A DNA stretch of 64,000 bases, from the NCBI RefSeq assembly GCF_014648175.1, contig NZ_BMQP01000025.1, forward strand, positions 1 through 64,000, read 5' to 3'. Shown here piece by piece: positions 31,207 to 41,921 of this stretch. This DNA is from Planobispora rosea (GTDB lineage: Bacteria; Actinomycetota; Actinomycetes; Streptosporangiales; Streptosporangiaceae). The notes beneath the pieces are model-generated. The model saw nothing but the letters and a program-made list of their open reading frames with translations, did not search any database and was not told the DNA's origin. The position numbers were made by a program, and so were the translations under genes. How positions within the stretch are numbered: position 1 is the stretch's first letter; the number at the start of each line of letters is the position of its first letter.

Positions 31207-31403
31207 CCACCGCCCCTGGCCACCGCCCCTGGCCGCATCCCCTCCAGGGCCTCCGCACCCTCGATCACCACACGGTTTCCGGGGCGTCACCGTACGTATT
31301 CCCGGAAAGACCGTTCGGCCCAATCCTTTCCAAGTCCCACCATGAATGATGTGAAAACGGATATTCTCCGCTGAGACCTGAAGTCGGTTGAACGGAGAAC
31401 GCG

Positions 31404-32252
31404 ATGGCGGCTCTGGAGCCGGAGCGTGCGAAGCTTGACACCACGATTCCGAACGAGAGCCGGATCGCCGACTATTTCCTCGGCGGGAAGGACAATTTCG
31501 CCGCCGACCGGGCAGCCGCCGAACACGCCCTGACCATCGCCCCGGAACTGCCCGCGCTGTCGCGGGAGGGCCGGCGTTTCCTCCGCCGGGCGGTGCGCTT
31601 CCTCGCCGGTGAGGCGGGAATCCGGCAGTTCGTCGACATCGGCTGCGGGCTGCCGACCCAGGGCAACGTGCACGAGATCGCCCACTCCGTCGCGCCCGAC
31701 GCCCGGGTGGTCTACGTCGACCACGACCCGATGACCGTGGTCCACGGTCAGGCGCTGCTCCAGGACAACGAGCGGACGGTGGTCATCGAGGCCGACGCCA
31801 GGGATCCCGCGGCGCTGCTGACCCACCCCGGCCTCACCTCGGTGATCGACCTCGACCGGCCCGTGGCGATCCTGCTGTTCGCCGTCCTGCACTGCGTCCC
31901 CGACGACGATCTGGCCACGCACATCGTCACCCACCTGCGCAAGGCGATCGCGCCGGGCAGCTACCTGGCGCTCTCCCACCCGGTCTCGGACCTGTGCCCC
32001 GAGAAGACGGCGAAGCTCGCCGCCGTCTACCAGGCGCAGGGCACGATCACCGGGGGAAGGCGCGGCAACCTCCGGACGAAGGCCGAGGTCGAGCGTTTCT
32101 TCGACGGCCTCGATCTCGTCGAGCCCGGGGTCGTCTACACCCCCCTGTGGCGCCCCGGCGAGGAGACCCCCCACCGGCCCGACGCCACGTGGGTGGTCGG
32201 CGGCGTCGGCCGCAAGCCCCGCCGCCCGCGGGAGCACCCGGCGCTCACGTGA
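31404..32252 (+). CDS. SAM-dependent methyltransferase, DUF574 family
   Basis: A 282-residue class I methyltransferase abundant in actinobacteria. N-terminal IPNESRIADYFLGGKDNFAADR is the family marker. FVDIGCGLPTQGNVHEIA is the SAM-binding motif I, VVYVDHDP motif II, and LLFAVLHCVPDD motif IV. Substrate unknown. ATG with GGAG eight bases upstream. A short CCACCGCCCCTGG repeat precedes it near 31208. Its 3' end overlaps the convergent gene by eight bases. Confidence 0.88.
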   Translation: MAALEPERAKLDTTIPNESRIADYFLGGKDNFAADRAAAEHALTIAPELPALSREGRRFLRRAVRFLAGEAGIRQFVDIGCGLPTQGNVHEIAHSVAPDARVVYVDHDPMTVVHGQALLQDNERTVVIEADARDPAALLTHPGLTSVIDLDRPVAILLFAVLHCVPDDDLATHIVTHLRKAIAPGSYLALSHPVSDLCPEKTAKLAAVYQAQGTITGGRRGNLRTKAEVERFFDGLDLVEPGVVYTPLWRPGEETPHRPDATWVVGGVGRKPRRPREHPALT

Positions 32253-32880
32253 TCTTTACGGTGATCTCCCCGCCGAGCCGGAAACCGCCCTGCAGTTCGA
32301 GATCGTCCCCGCTCCAGAAGCGGCCCGGGTCGTACCAGTTCGGGCGGCGACCGCCGGGCAGCAGCCCCATCTCCTCGTAGGTGACGGCCACGACCTCGGC
32401 GCAGTAGGCGCTCTCCAGAGCGCTCTCCTCGGCGCTGCGCCTCAGGAGCCTGGGCGCCCGGCCGCGCAGCCACCGGCCGGCGAGCCGGGCCGTGGAGGGG
32501 AAAGGCGTGCCGTCCAGCCGGGCGATCGTCCGCAGGACGGCGTCCTCCATCTCCGCGGTGACCTGTGGTTCGAGCTGGCGCAGCCAGCCGCGCTGGCCGT
32601 ACCTGGTGGCCCAGACGCAGACCGCCTCGCGCAGGTCGTGCAGCTGGACGCCGCGCTGGTGCGTCCCCGCCCACATGTCGGGAAGCGAACGGCCCAGCTC
32701 GGCGTGCCACATCAGCGGGGGCATGTCCTCGATCACGACGGACATGCCGACGTGGTTGACCGGGCTGTTGGTCACGGTCTGGATCGCCCGGTCGGGCACC
32801 GAACGCCCGCGGAACAGCCACACGTCACCGGTCCGCGTCAGGTTCAGCGCCTCGTCCAGGCTGATGCTCGTAGCGGGCAT
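32245..32880 (-). CDS. YiiX-like permuted NlpC/P60 family protein
   Basis: A 211-residue protein that fits the permuted papain-like YiiX/YebB fold. GDVWLFRG (18-25) and SPVNHVGMSVV (39-49) place the catalytic His43, and AYCAEVVAVTYEEMGLL places Cys160 near the C-terminus. Relatives hydrolyse amide or lipid bonds. No signal peptide, so cytoplasmic. ATG 17 bases from the divergent small membrane gene, with overlapping promoters. Activity is inferred from the fold only. Confidence 0.6.
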   Translation of the reverse strand: MPATSISLDEALNLTRTGDVWLFRGRSVPDRAIQTVTNSPVNHVGMSVVIEDMPPLMWHAELGRSLPDMWAGTHQRGVQLHDLREAVCVWATRYGQRGWLRQLEPQVTAEMEDAVLRTIARLDGTPFPSTARLAGRWLRGRAPRLLRRSAEESALESAYCAEVVAVTYEEMGLLPGGRRPNWYDPGRFWSGDDLELQGGFRLGGEITVKIT

Positions 32881-32897
32881 TCCTCTACTCTAGGGAT
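32881..32897. promoter_or_regulatory. 17-base divergent leaderless promoter
   Basis: The two divergent start codons are only 17 bases apart. On the plus strand TACTCT (32886-32891) stands six bases before the ATG. On the minus strand TAGAGT (32892-32887) stands six bases before the other ATG. The -10 elements are overlapping reverse complements, so one duplex element could serve both leaderless genes. Confidence 0.5.
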
Positions 32898-33095
32898 ATG
32901 CGGTGGTGGAAGATACTCGGTCTGGCGGGAGTCGCGGGTGTGGCGGCGACCGGTGTGGTGATCGCCCGGGCGGAGCGCCGCCGCCGTGCCTACACACCCG
33001 ACGAGATCCGGGAGCGGCTCCGCGCCCGCCTGGCCGAGGCCGGGTCGACGGACGCGGAGGGGAACACGGAGCCCGGCAGCGGAACGCCCCAGTAG
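32898..33095 (+). CDS. Small single-pass membrane protein
   Basis: A 65-residue protein: a short basic start, one hydrophobic helix (about 5-23), then a charged helix RAERRRRAYTPDEIRERLRARLAEA and a polar tail. Small proteins of this type are frequent in actinobacteria; their function is unknown. Probably a leaderless mRNA. Convergent with the chemoreceptor gene, nine bases apart. Confidence 0.65.
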   Translation: MRWWKILGLAGVAGVAATGVVIARAERRRRAYTPDEIRERLRARLAEAGSTDAEGNTEPGSGTPQ

Positions 33096-33104
33096 CGGAA
33101 CGTC

Positions 33105-34721
33105 TCAGTAGCGGAACGAGGAGACGATCTCCTGCAGGGCACCGGACATCGCCGCCAGCTCCGACGAGGCGTGCCGGGTCGCGTTGGCCTCGCCGGTCGT
33201 GGACGCGGCCGTCTCCGCGACGTCGGTGATGGTGGTGGCGATCCGCTCGGAGCCCCCGGCCAGCTCGGTGACGCTTCGGTTGATCTCCTTGCTGGTGGCC
33301 GACTGCTCCTCGACCGCGGCGGCGATCGTCGCCTGGATCTCGGACACCCGCTCGACGATCTCGGAGATCTCCGCGATCGCCGCCGTCGCCCGCGAGGTCT
33401 CCTCCTGGATCGCGGCGATCTTGGAGATGATGTCTCCCGAGGCCCGCGCCGTCTCCTGGGCCAGGTCCTTGACCTCACCGGCCACCACCGCGAAACCCTT
33501 GCCGGCGTCACCCGCGCGGGCCGCCTCGATGGTGGCGTTCAGTGCCAGCAGGTTCGTCTGCTCGGCGATCGAAGTGATCGTCTTGACGATCTGCCCGATC
33601 TCCTCGCTCGCCTCACTGAGGTGTCCCACCGTCCGGGAGGTGGCCCGGGCGCTGCTGACGGCGTCGCCCGCCACGCCCGCCGCCACGCTGGTGTTGCGGG
33701 CGATCTCGTCGATGGCGGCGTTCATCTGCTCCGCGGCCGCGGCGAGGGTGGTGACGTTGGCCGACACCTCCCTGGCCGAGCGGGACACCTCGTCCGCCTT
33801 CCCGCTGGTGTCGGTCGCCTGGGTGTCCAGCCGCTCCGACAGCGAGGCCAGCTGGTTGCCGGAGGCGGTCAGGGTGTCGGTGCGCTCCCCGACGCCGGTC
33901 AGCGCCTCACGGATCGCGGCGGTCGCCCGGTTGAGCGCCCGCGCCATCTGCGCCAGCTCGTCCTTGCCCTGCTCCGGCAGGCACTGTGAGAGGTCGCGCC
34001 GGGCCACGGTGCGCAGCCCCTCGACGACCTCCCGCGCCGGGTGCACCACGCTCGCGGTGATGAGCAGGGCCAGCGCCACGGCGGCGACCAGCGCCAGGGC
34101 CACGCCCACCAGCATCGTGGTACGGGAGTCCGCGGCGGCGTTCCCGGCCTCGTTGTGGGCCGCGTCCGCACGGGTCTTCACCGAGCCGATGAGCTTGTCG
34201 GTCGCCTCCAGGATCTTGTAGTAGGCGTTGTAGCCCTCACCCAGGATGATCGCGTTGCCCTCCTTCATCCCGGCCTCGGTGTCCTTCCGGAACGCCTTCA
34301 CGACCTCGGCGTCATGGTCGAGGAAGATCCGGAACTGCTCGGCGATCTCCTCGAACAGCGCCTCCTCACCCGGTGACATGTACTCCGTGTGGACCCGGGC
34401 CAGGTCTTTCTCCAGGGCGGCGGCCGAGTCGAGGAAGCCCTTGCGGTTGACCGAGCTCGCCTCGGTCGCGGCCCTGCCTCCGATGAGCGGGACGTCCCAC
34501 GCGTAGGCGACCTGCCAGCCGCTGACGTCGGCGTCACGGAACTTCAGCTCCATGACTTCACGGGTGAGGGTCTGCAACCGCCCCATGCGCTCGGTGACCT
34601 GCCGCTGTGAGTCGGCCTGGTGGGCGCCTACGGCCGCCATCGTGGCCAGCATGGCGAACAGGACTCCGAAGGCGGCGAGCAGACGGGTGCGGAGCCTGAC
34701 TCTGCGGAGCAGTGTGATCAT
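33105..34721 (-). CDS. Methyl-accepting chemotaxis protein
   Basis: A chemoreceptor of about 538 residues. A first membrane segment near the N-terminus, a four-helix-type periplasmic sensor (about 35-200), a second membrane segment (about 203-223), a HAMP domain, and a long cytoplasmic coiled coil with the hairpin tip EIGQIVKTITSIAEQTNLLALNATIEAARAGD (in its last third) are all present. ATG at 34721 chosen for AAGGA seven bases upstream; an ATG at 34736 is possible. No CheA, CheW or flagellar gene is in the window. Some Streptosporangiales make motile spores. Confidence 0.9.
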   Translation of the reverse strand: MITLLRRVRLRTRLLAAFGVLFAMLATMAAVGAHQADSQRQVTERMGRLQTLTREVMELKFRDADVSGWQVAYAWDVPLIGGRAATEASSVNRKGFLDSAAALEKDLARVHTEYMSPGEEALFEEIAEQFRIFLDHDAEVVKAFRKDTEAGMKEGNAIILGEGYNAYYKILEATDKLIGSVKTRADAAHNEAGNAAADSRTTMLVGVALALVAAVALALLITASVVHPAREVVEGLRTVARRDLSQCLPEQGKDELAQMARALNRATAAIREALTGVGERTDTLTASGNQLASLSERLDTQATDTSGKADEVSRSAREVSANVTTLAAAAEQMNAAIDEIARNTSVAAGVAGDAVSSARATSRTVGHLSEASEEIGQIVKTITSIAEQTNLLALNATIEAARAGDAGKGFAVVAGEVKDLAQETARASGDIISKIAAIQEETSRATAAIAEISEIVERVSEIQATIAAAVEEQSATSKEINRSVTELAGGSERIATTITDVAETAASTTGEANATRHASSELAAMSGALQEIVSSFRY

Positions 34722-34874
34722 GATTGTGTCCTTCATCCGGGTTTACCGTTCCCTCCATCGGTGGCAGAGCGGCGCGGTTGAGGAATCACGACACATATCT
34801 GTAACATTTCTCTCACGTACTGTTATCACACGACTCGTGAGCACGCGGCTCAGGGTGGGGGCGGTGGTCCCGGC

Positions 34875-35837
34875 TCAGCCGGAGGGTGGGGCGACCGCGC
34901 GAGCGTAGCGACCGGCCAGACCACGGATGATCTCGACGAGTTCAGGGGGTCCGGTGACCTCGAAGTCGGCCTCCAGCATGCCGAGATAGAGGGCGAGCAT
35001 GTGCGGGGTGTCGGATCCGGCGATGACCACGCAGGTGTGCTCGTCGACCGGCTCCACCGTGACCGACGGCGGCACCCGCGCCGCGATCACCTCGGCGGGC
35101 GCGCGGACCGTCACCCGGACGGAGTACTTCCAGACGGCCGCCTCCAGACCCTTGGCCACGTGACCGGCGAAGCCTCCCTCCGGGGGCTCGCGCGGGGCGA
35201 AGCGGGGGCCGTTGGGCGTGCGCAGCCGGATCCGGTCGGCCCGGAAGGTGCGCCAATCGGCCCGCCCGACATCCCACGCCACGAGATACCAGCGGCCGCG
35301 CGCGTGCACGAGGCGGTGGGGCTCGGCCTCGCGCGGACCGCTCGTTCCGTCGTGGCCGACGTAGTCGAACCGGAGCCGCTCGCGGTCCCGGGACGCCCCG
35401 GCGATGGCGGCCAGGAGGTCCGCCCCGACGGTGGGTCCCGCGCCGGAGAGCGGCACCGTGTAGCCGGCCAGGGCACCGACCCGGTGACGCAGCCGCGAGG
35501 GCAGCACCCGTTCCAGCTTGGCCAGGGCGCGCAGCGACGTCTCCTCGATGCCCGCGACCGACCCTCCGGCGGCCGTACGGAGCCCGACCGCCACCGCCAC
35601 GGCCTCCTCGTCGTCGAGCAGCAGCGGCGGCAGGGACGCGCCCGCGCCCAGCCGGTAGCCGCCCGCGGCGCCCGGAGTCGCGTGGACGGGGTAGCCCAGG
35701 CCGCGCAGCCGTTCCACGTCGTTGCGGATGGTCCGGGTGGTCACACCGAGCCGCTCGGCCAGTTGGGGGCCCGACCAGTCACGCGGGGTCTGGAGCAGGG
35801 AGAGCAGGCGCAGCAGGCGCGCCGAGGTGTCCGCCAT
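34875..35837 (-). CDS. WYL-domain transcriptional regulator
   Basis: A 320-residue regulator. The HTH_11 domain at about residues 5-60 (WSGPQLAERLGVTTRTIRNDVERL) is followed by a WYL domain (about 135-215; HARGRWYLVAWDVGRADWRTFRADRI) and a C-terminal WCX-like domain. WYL domains bind nucleotides or nucleic acid ligands and often control DNA-damage or defence genes. ATG at 35837, or a GTG one codon earlier. Divergent from pgm by 211 bases. Confidence 0.88.
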   Translation of the reverse strand: MADTSARLLRLLSLLQTPRDWSGPQLAERLGVTTRTIRNDVERLRGLGYPVHATPGAAGGYRLGAGASLPPLLLDDEEAVAVAVGLRTAAGGSVAGIEETSLRALAKLERVLPSRLRHRVGALAGYTVPLSGAGPTVGADLLAAIAGASRDRERLRFDYVGHDGTSGPREAEPHRLVHARGRWYLVAWDVGRADWRTFRADRIRLRTPNGPRFAPREPPEGGFAGHVAKGLEAAVWKYSVRVTVRAPAEVIAARVPPSVTVEPVDEHTCVVIAGSDTPHMLALYLGMLEADFEVTGPPELVEIIRGLAGRYARAVAPPSG

Positions 35838-35997
35838 CACCCAAGAATGTCACGCGCAGCGGAACGTTTCCTTCCGCATCGGATCGTCCATCTCCAGTGG
35901 ACGGCCCGTCCCGGAGTCGCTTCCCCATCGCGCGGTGAACCACCCATCGCGAAACCGGCGCGCCCCGCGGAATCCGATGAATCCGGGTATGTAGCGT

Positions 35998-36033
35998 TTC
36001 CCGGGACTTCCCCGGGTCACTTCCCCGGGACGA
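35998..36033. repeat. Three CCCGGG-containing direct repeats before pgm
   Basis: TTCCCGGGAC-like units recur three times at about 14-15-base spacing just upstream of the pgm ribosome binding site. They could be regulator sites or a chance repeat in the 5'UTR. GGGTATGTAG just upstream may be a -10 region. Confidence 0.35.
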
Positions 36034-36048
36034 GGTAAGGAGATTCCG

Positions 36049-37686
<1,638 letters not shown>

Positions 37687-37691
37687 GAACG

Positions 37692-38954
37692 TCACCGGTG
37701 GAGGGCGTCCCTTCCGGCCGCGGCCTCATCCGGCCGGGCTCCCCTCCGGGTGAGGCGGAGCCGGGCCGGAGCCTGCCGTACGGGCTCCGGCAGGCGCAGC
37801 GGCCCGCGGCCGGGGATGATCGCGCCCAGCACACGCGGCCCCGAGGCGCCCGTGCAGCCGGGCACCGTCGCGGGCAGCCCGTGCGCGGTCATCCAGCCGA
37901 GGAACGAGAAGGCGATCGCCTCCTTCGCGTCGGACGGCACCCCGACCTCGTCGCTCGGGACCGTTCGCGCCGTCCCGGCCCGCTCGCGCAGCATGCCCAT
38001 GACGACCGGGTTGCGGACTCCGCCGCCCGACACGACGACCGTGTCCAGCCGGTGCCGCCGGATCTCGGCGGCCGCGGTCTCGGCGGTCAGCGCGGCCAGC
38101 GTCGCCAGCAGGTCCTCCAGGCCGAGGCCGTACGGCGCGGCGAACCGGTCGAGGTAGCCGAGGTGGAACAGCTCCTTGCCGGTGCTCTTCGGCGGGGAGC
38201 GGCGGTAGTACGGCTCGGCGAGCAGCTCCGCCAGCAGCGGCTCGCAGACCTTCCCCCGCGCGGCGAGACGGCCGTCCTCGTCGTACGGCCTGCCGGTGGC
38301 GGCGAGCACCGCGGCGTCCATCAGCGCGGAGGCGGGGCCGGTGTCGTAGGCCGCCGCGGACGCGCCATGGGGGATCGCGGGGCCGTGCTCCCCGTCCGGC
38401 ACGCCGGGCGCGTTCCGGTCGGCGGGCGCGTTCCGGTCGGCGGGCACGGTCAGGTTGGCGATTCCGCCGAGGTTGAGCGCGCCGGTCCGGCCCGGGAGCC
38501 CGGCCAGCAGGAGCAGGTCGAAGGCGGAGACCAGCGGCGCGCCCTGTCCGCCCGCGCTGACGTCCCGCGCGCGCAGGTCGGAGACCACCGGCACGCCGAG
38601 CCGCTCGGCGATCCACGCGGGCTGGCCGAGCTGGAGGGTGCCGTGCGCGCGGCCGTCCTCCACCCAGTGGAAGAGGGTCTGCCCGTGCGAGCAGACCAGA
38701 TCGGCCGCCGGGCACCGCGCCGCCGCGTCGGCGAACGCCCGCCCGATCAGCGTGTCCAGCCGGCAGACCTCGTCCATGCCGGTCCGGTTCGGCGGCAGCG
38801 CGGCGACGATGCGCCCGCGGAGCGCGGGATCGTACGGCGCCGCGCCGGTGTGCTCGACGACGCCGGTGAGAACACCGCCGGAGAGCGACCAGTCCACGAC
38901 CGCGCTGTCGATGCCGTCGTGGGACGTCCCCGAGATCAGGCCCAGCACCCGCAT
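37692..38954 (-). CDS. anmK: Anhydro-N-acetylmuramic acid kinase
   Basis: A 420-residue ASKHA-fold kinase that opens and phosphorylates 1,6-anhydroMurNAc to MurNAc-6-phosphate. ISGTSHDGIDS (7-17), VCSHGQTLFH, NLGGIANLT, YDTGPASALMDA and VVSGGGVRNP are hallmark motifs. An 18-base DNA repeat near 38408 adds a duplicated ADRNAP after the GGIANLT motif, probably a surface loop. ATG with AAGGAG six bases upstream. It should feed MurQ, encoded at 50258. Its presence implies a lytic transglycosylase elsewhere. Confidence 0.95.
   Translation of the reverse strand: MRVLGLISGTSHDGIDSAVVDWSLSGGVLTGVVEHTGAAPYDPALRGRIVAALPPNRTGMDEVCRLDTLIGRAFADAAARCPAADLVCSHGQTLFHWVEDGRAHGTLQLGQPAWIAERLGVPVVSDLRARDVSAGGQGAPLVSAFDLLLLAGLPGRTGALNLGGIANLTVPADRNAPADRNAPGVPDGEHGPAIPHGASAAAYDTGPASALMDAAVLAATGRPYDEDGRLAARGKVCEPLLAELLAEPYYRRSPPKSTGKELFHLGYLDRFAAPYGLGLEDLLATLAALTAETAAAEIRRHRLDTVVVSGGGVRNPVVMGMLRERAGTARTVPSDEVGVPSDAKEAIAFSFLGWMTAHGLPATVPGCTGASGPRVLGAIIPGRGPLRLPEPVRQAPARLRLTRRGARPDEAAAGRDALHR
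38408..38446. repeat. 18-base tandem duplication inside anmK
   Basis: GCGTTCCGGTCGGCGGGC occurs twice in tandem and keeps frame, giving ADRNAPADRNAP on the minus strand. It is a likely recent slippage event in a variable loop. Confidence 0.6.
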
Positions 38955-39123
38955 GCCCGCTCCTTGTAGAAAACCTTCACACGAATATAGTCGGCCGGAG
39001 GATATCTACCGAGACGGGGCCCGCGGCGTGTGCCGTCCGCGAGAATGGGGCCCGGCCGGCTCTCCGGGCCCGGAGCGCGATCTCTCGAAGCCGTCCCGGG
39101 CCGGGGCGGAGAACGGAGCGGGT

Positions 39124-40101
39124 GTGACGACACTGGTCATCGGCGTGGACGGGGGCGGGACGAGCACCCGGTGCGTGGTCGCGACGGAGTCCGGGGAGGT
39201 GGCGGGGCGGGGGTACGGCGCGGGAGCCAACATCCTGTCGGCCGCCGATCCCGGAGAGAGCCTGCGCACGGCGCTCCTGGCCGCGCTGGAGGGACTCTCC
39301 CCCGGCGCGGTGGCGGCCGGGGTGTTCGCTCTGGCGGGCTCGGAGTCGGCGCGCGAACGGGCCGGGATCCTGGCCGCCGAGGCATGGCGGGCCTGCGGGC
39401 TGGCCGGGCGGGTCGAGATCGTCCCCGACCCGCTCGCCGCCTTCGCCGGGGCCACCGAGGAACCGTCGGGAACGGTCCTGATCGCGGGCACCGGGGCCGT
39501 GGCCGCCCGGATCACCGGCCGTCGCCTCGCCCGCCGGGCCGACGGGCACGGGTGGCTCCTGGGGGACGCGGGGTCGGGGGTGTGGATCGGGCGGCGGGCC
39601 GTACAGGCCGTGCTGGCCTTCCTCGACGGCCGTGCCGGGCCGACGGCGCTCCTCGACGCGGTGGCCGGGCACGTCGCCCTCCGGGAGGAGCCCGATCGCG
39701 AGGCCGCGGCCGGGCACGGTGGTGCGGCCGCCCCCATGACCACTCAGCGGGTCGTCCAGGCGGTCCACGGAGGCATCGCCGAGGTGGGACCCGCCTGGCT
39801 GGGACGGCTGGCCCCGGCGGTGGAGGCGGCGGCCGGGGAGGGGGACGCGGCGGCCCTGGAGATCGTGCGGGAGGCGGCCGGCCGGCTCGTCTCCACCACG
39901 CTCTCGCTCGGCCCCGGTCCCGGGCCGCTGGTACTGGCGGGTTCCCTGCTGACGGAGCCGACGCTGCTGGCCGCACGGGTCCGCGCCGATCTCGGCGGCA
40001 CCCTCCTGACGGCCCGCGACAGCGCCGCCGGTGCCGCCGCCCTCGCCCTCCACGGCACCGTCCCGGACGCCCTGCCCGCCCACCGCAAACTGATCGCCTG
40101 A
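39124..40101 (+). CDS. BadF/BcrA-type amino-sugar kinase (NAGK/MurK-like)
   Basis: A 325-residue ASKHA kinase. VDGGGTSTRC (8-17) is the phosphate-1 motif, IAGTGAVA phosphate-2, and GDAGSGVWIGRRAV and LAGSLLTE complete the fold. Relatives are mammalian-type GlcNAc kinase and MurK of Clostridium, which phosphorylates MurNAc and GlcNAc. Between anmK and the glycan hydrolase the likely product is GlcNAc-6-P or MurNAc-6-P. The GTG at 39124 has ACGGAG six bases upstream. Divergent from anmK. Confidence 0.82.
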   Translation: MTTLVIGVDGGGTSTRCVVATESGEVAGRGYGAGANILSAADPGESLRTALLAALEGLSPGAVAAGVFALAGSESARERAGILAAEAWRACGLAGRVEIVPDPLAAFAGATEEPSGTVLIAGTGAVAARITGRRLARRADGHGWLLGDAGSGVWIGRRAVQAVLAFLDGRAGPTALLDAVAGHVALREEPDREAAAGHGGAAAPMTTQRVVQAVHGGIAEVGPAWLGRLAPAVEAAAGEGDAAALEIVREAAGRLVSTTLSLGPGPGPLVLAGSLLTEPTLLAARVRADLGGTLLTARDSAAGAAALALHGTVPDALPAHRKLIA

Positions 40102-40134
40102 CCCTGACCCGGGCGCGGGCGGGGCGGGGCGGGG

Positions 40135-41715
40135 TCAGACGATCACTCGGCGGCCGCCGCCGGGAGGGCTCTGGCGGCTGACGCGGTCGACGGCCGTCAC
40201 GTAGTAGTACGCGCCCCTGGCGCCCTGCGGGTCCACCCAGCGGACGTGGCGGCCGGCGGGGACGACGGCGGCCAGGTGGCGGGCGTCGGCGAAGTCGCCG
40301 GGGCGGGCCTTCCGGTCCAGACGGAAGATCGCGAACTGGAACGGGAGGGTCCGGCCGGTGGCGACGATGCTCAGCTCCACTCCCCCGTCGGTCATGTGCG
40401 CCGATGCCAGGACCGGCCGGCGCGGGGCCGGGCCGTCCGCCAGGCGGGGCAGGAGCGGCGGGAGCGCGGGCCGGGTGTAGTGGTCGGCCACGACGGTGCT
40501 GATCGAGCCGATCCGGTCGGCCCGCAGGTCGCCGGAGTTGTACCAGATGTCGCCGCCGACCACCGGGTGGTCCCGGTTGAGCGTCAGGTGCCGGGTGAGT
40601 TCGTCCGGCTGGAACCACGGGGCCGGCTGCCCGGCCGCGCCCGCCTTGTAGGCCGCCTGGCCGATCCAGAGCTGCACGCCGGTGCCCGCCGCCACGTCGG
40701 ACCACCAGGGGACCAGCTTGGCGTAGTCGGCGTTGGACTGGCCGATGTACCAGTACAGCTGCGGGGCGATGTAGTCCAGCCAGCCCTTCTTGACCCAGCC
40801 CCGGGTGTCGGCGTGCAGGTTGTCGTAGGACTGGCCGCCGTCGGTGTCCGAGCCGAGCGGGTCGGTGGACCTGTTGCGCCAGATGCCGGAGGGGCTGATG
40901 CCCCAGGCGACCTCCGGCTTGGCCCGCCGTACCCGCTGCTGCATCTCCTGGACCAGCAGGTCCACGTTGTTGCGCCGCCAGGCCGCCAGGTCGGGGAAGC
41001 CCTGGCCGTACCGGGTGAACGCGGCGCTGTCGTCGAAGGCCGGGGTGTTGACCGGGTAGAAGTAGTCGTCGAAGTGCAGGCCGTCGATGTCGTATCGGGT
41101 GACCGCGTCCATCATGGCGTCCTGCACGAACGCGCGGACCTCGGGCATGCCGGGGTTGTAGTAGAGCCTGCCGCCGTAGGCGACGATCCAGTCGGGGTGC
41201 CGGCGGCCGGGGTGGTCGGGGTGGAGTCTGGCCGGGTCACCCTGCATCGACACGCGGTAGGGGTTGAACCAGGCGTGGAAGGCCAGGCCCCGGCGGTGTG
41301 TCTGCTCCACCAGGAAGGCCAGCGGGTCGTAGCCGGGGTCCTGCCCCTGTGTGCCGGTCAGGTACTGCGACCAGGGCTCGTACGGCGAGGGCCAGAAGGC
41401 GTCGGCGGTCGGCCGGATCTGCACGAAGACCGAGTTGAGCCTGCGCGCCTGGGCGAGATCGAGCCAGGCGAGGTATTCGGCCTTCTGCTCGTCGGCGGTG
41501 AGACCCGGCTTGGACGGCCAGTTGATGTTGAGCACCGAGGCGATCCACATGCCGCGCATCTGGCGCAGCGGCGGGACGTACCCGGCGGGGTCCGGGGAGG
41601 GCGAGGAGGCGCGGCCGGGAAGCGGCGAGGCGAGGGCGGGCAGCGGAACGGCCGACGCGGTGGCGGCCAGGGCCAGACCGCGCAGGATGGTACGCCGGGT
41701 GGGTGGGCAGCTCAT
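40135..41715 (-). CDS. Tat-exported GHL10/DigH-like glycoside hydrolase
   Basis: A 526-residue secreted protein. The N-terminus has a twin-arginine signal (RRTILRG then a hydrophobic stretch ending ALA, about 7-29). The GHL10 (DUF187) catalytic domain spans about 48-400: MRGMWIASV, FVQIRPTADAFWPS, AWFNPYR, DIDGLHFDDYFYP and APQLYWY. A beta-sandwich follows. E. coli DigH of this family cleaves glycan strands stripped of peptides. ATG with AGGAG seven bases upstream. It fits the start of the cell-wall salvage route. Confidence 0.85.
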   Translation of the reverse strand: MSCPPTRRTILRGLALAATASAVPLPALASPLPGRASSPSPDPAGYVPPLRQMRGMWIASVLNINWPSKPGLTADEQKAEYLAWLDLAQARRLNSVFVQIRPTADAFWPSPYEPWSQYLTGTQGQDPGYDPLAFLVEQTHRRGLAFHAWFNPYRVSMQGDPARLHPDHPGRRHPDWIVAYGGRLYYNPGMPEVRAFVQDAMMDAVTRYDIDGLHFDDYFYPVNTPAFDDSAAFTRYGQGFPDLAAWRRNNVDLLVQEMQQRVRRAKPEVAWGISPSGIWRNRSTDPLGSDTDGGQSYDNLHADTRGWVKKGWLDYIAPQLYWYIGQSNADYAKLVPWWSDVAAGTGVQLWIGQAAYKAGAAGQPAPWFQPDELTRHLTLNRDHPVVGGDIWYNSGDLRADRIGSISTVVADHYTRPALPPLLPRLADGPAPRRPVLASAHMTDGGVELSIVATGRTLPFQFAIFRLDRKARPGDFADARHLAAVVPAGRHVRWVDPQGARGAYYYVTAVDRVSRQSPPGGGRRVIV

Positions 41716-41770
41716 GCGGACTCCTGGGGGGGGCGAAGACGAGGGCGCCGATGCCGGCGGTGACAGAAAA

Positions 41771-41817
41771 TTACATTCACATCAATGCCGATGAAAGAAA
41801 GCGTCATCGATGTGTAA
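41771..41817. promoter_or_regulatory. CACATC...GATGTG inverted repeat between DigH-like and nagZ genes
   Basis: TTACA and CACATC (41771-41783) face GATGTG and TGTAA (41809-41817) across 25 bases, in the AT-richer divergent region. This is a plausible operator, perhaps for the RpiR-type regulator encoded after nagZ. Confidence 0.35.
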
Positions 41818-41921
41818 CCTGCTGCCAGACGCCCGGCCCGCGGCGTCGTACGACACCGGAGGCGGGAAGGCGCCCCGCCGCGAGGCGACCGCCGGGGAGA
41901 CGACCGCCGGGAAGGCGACCG

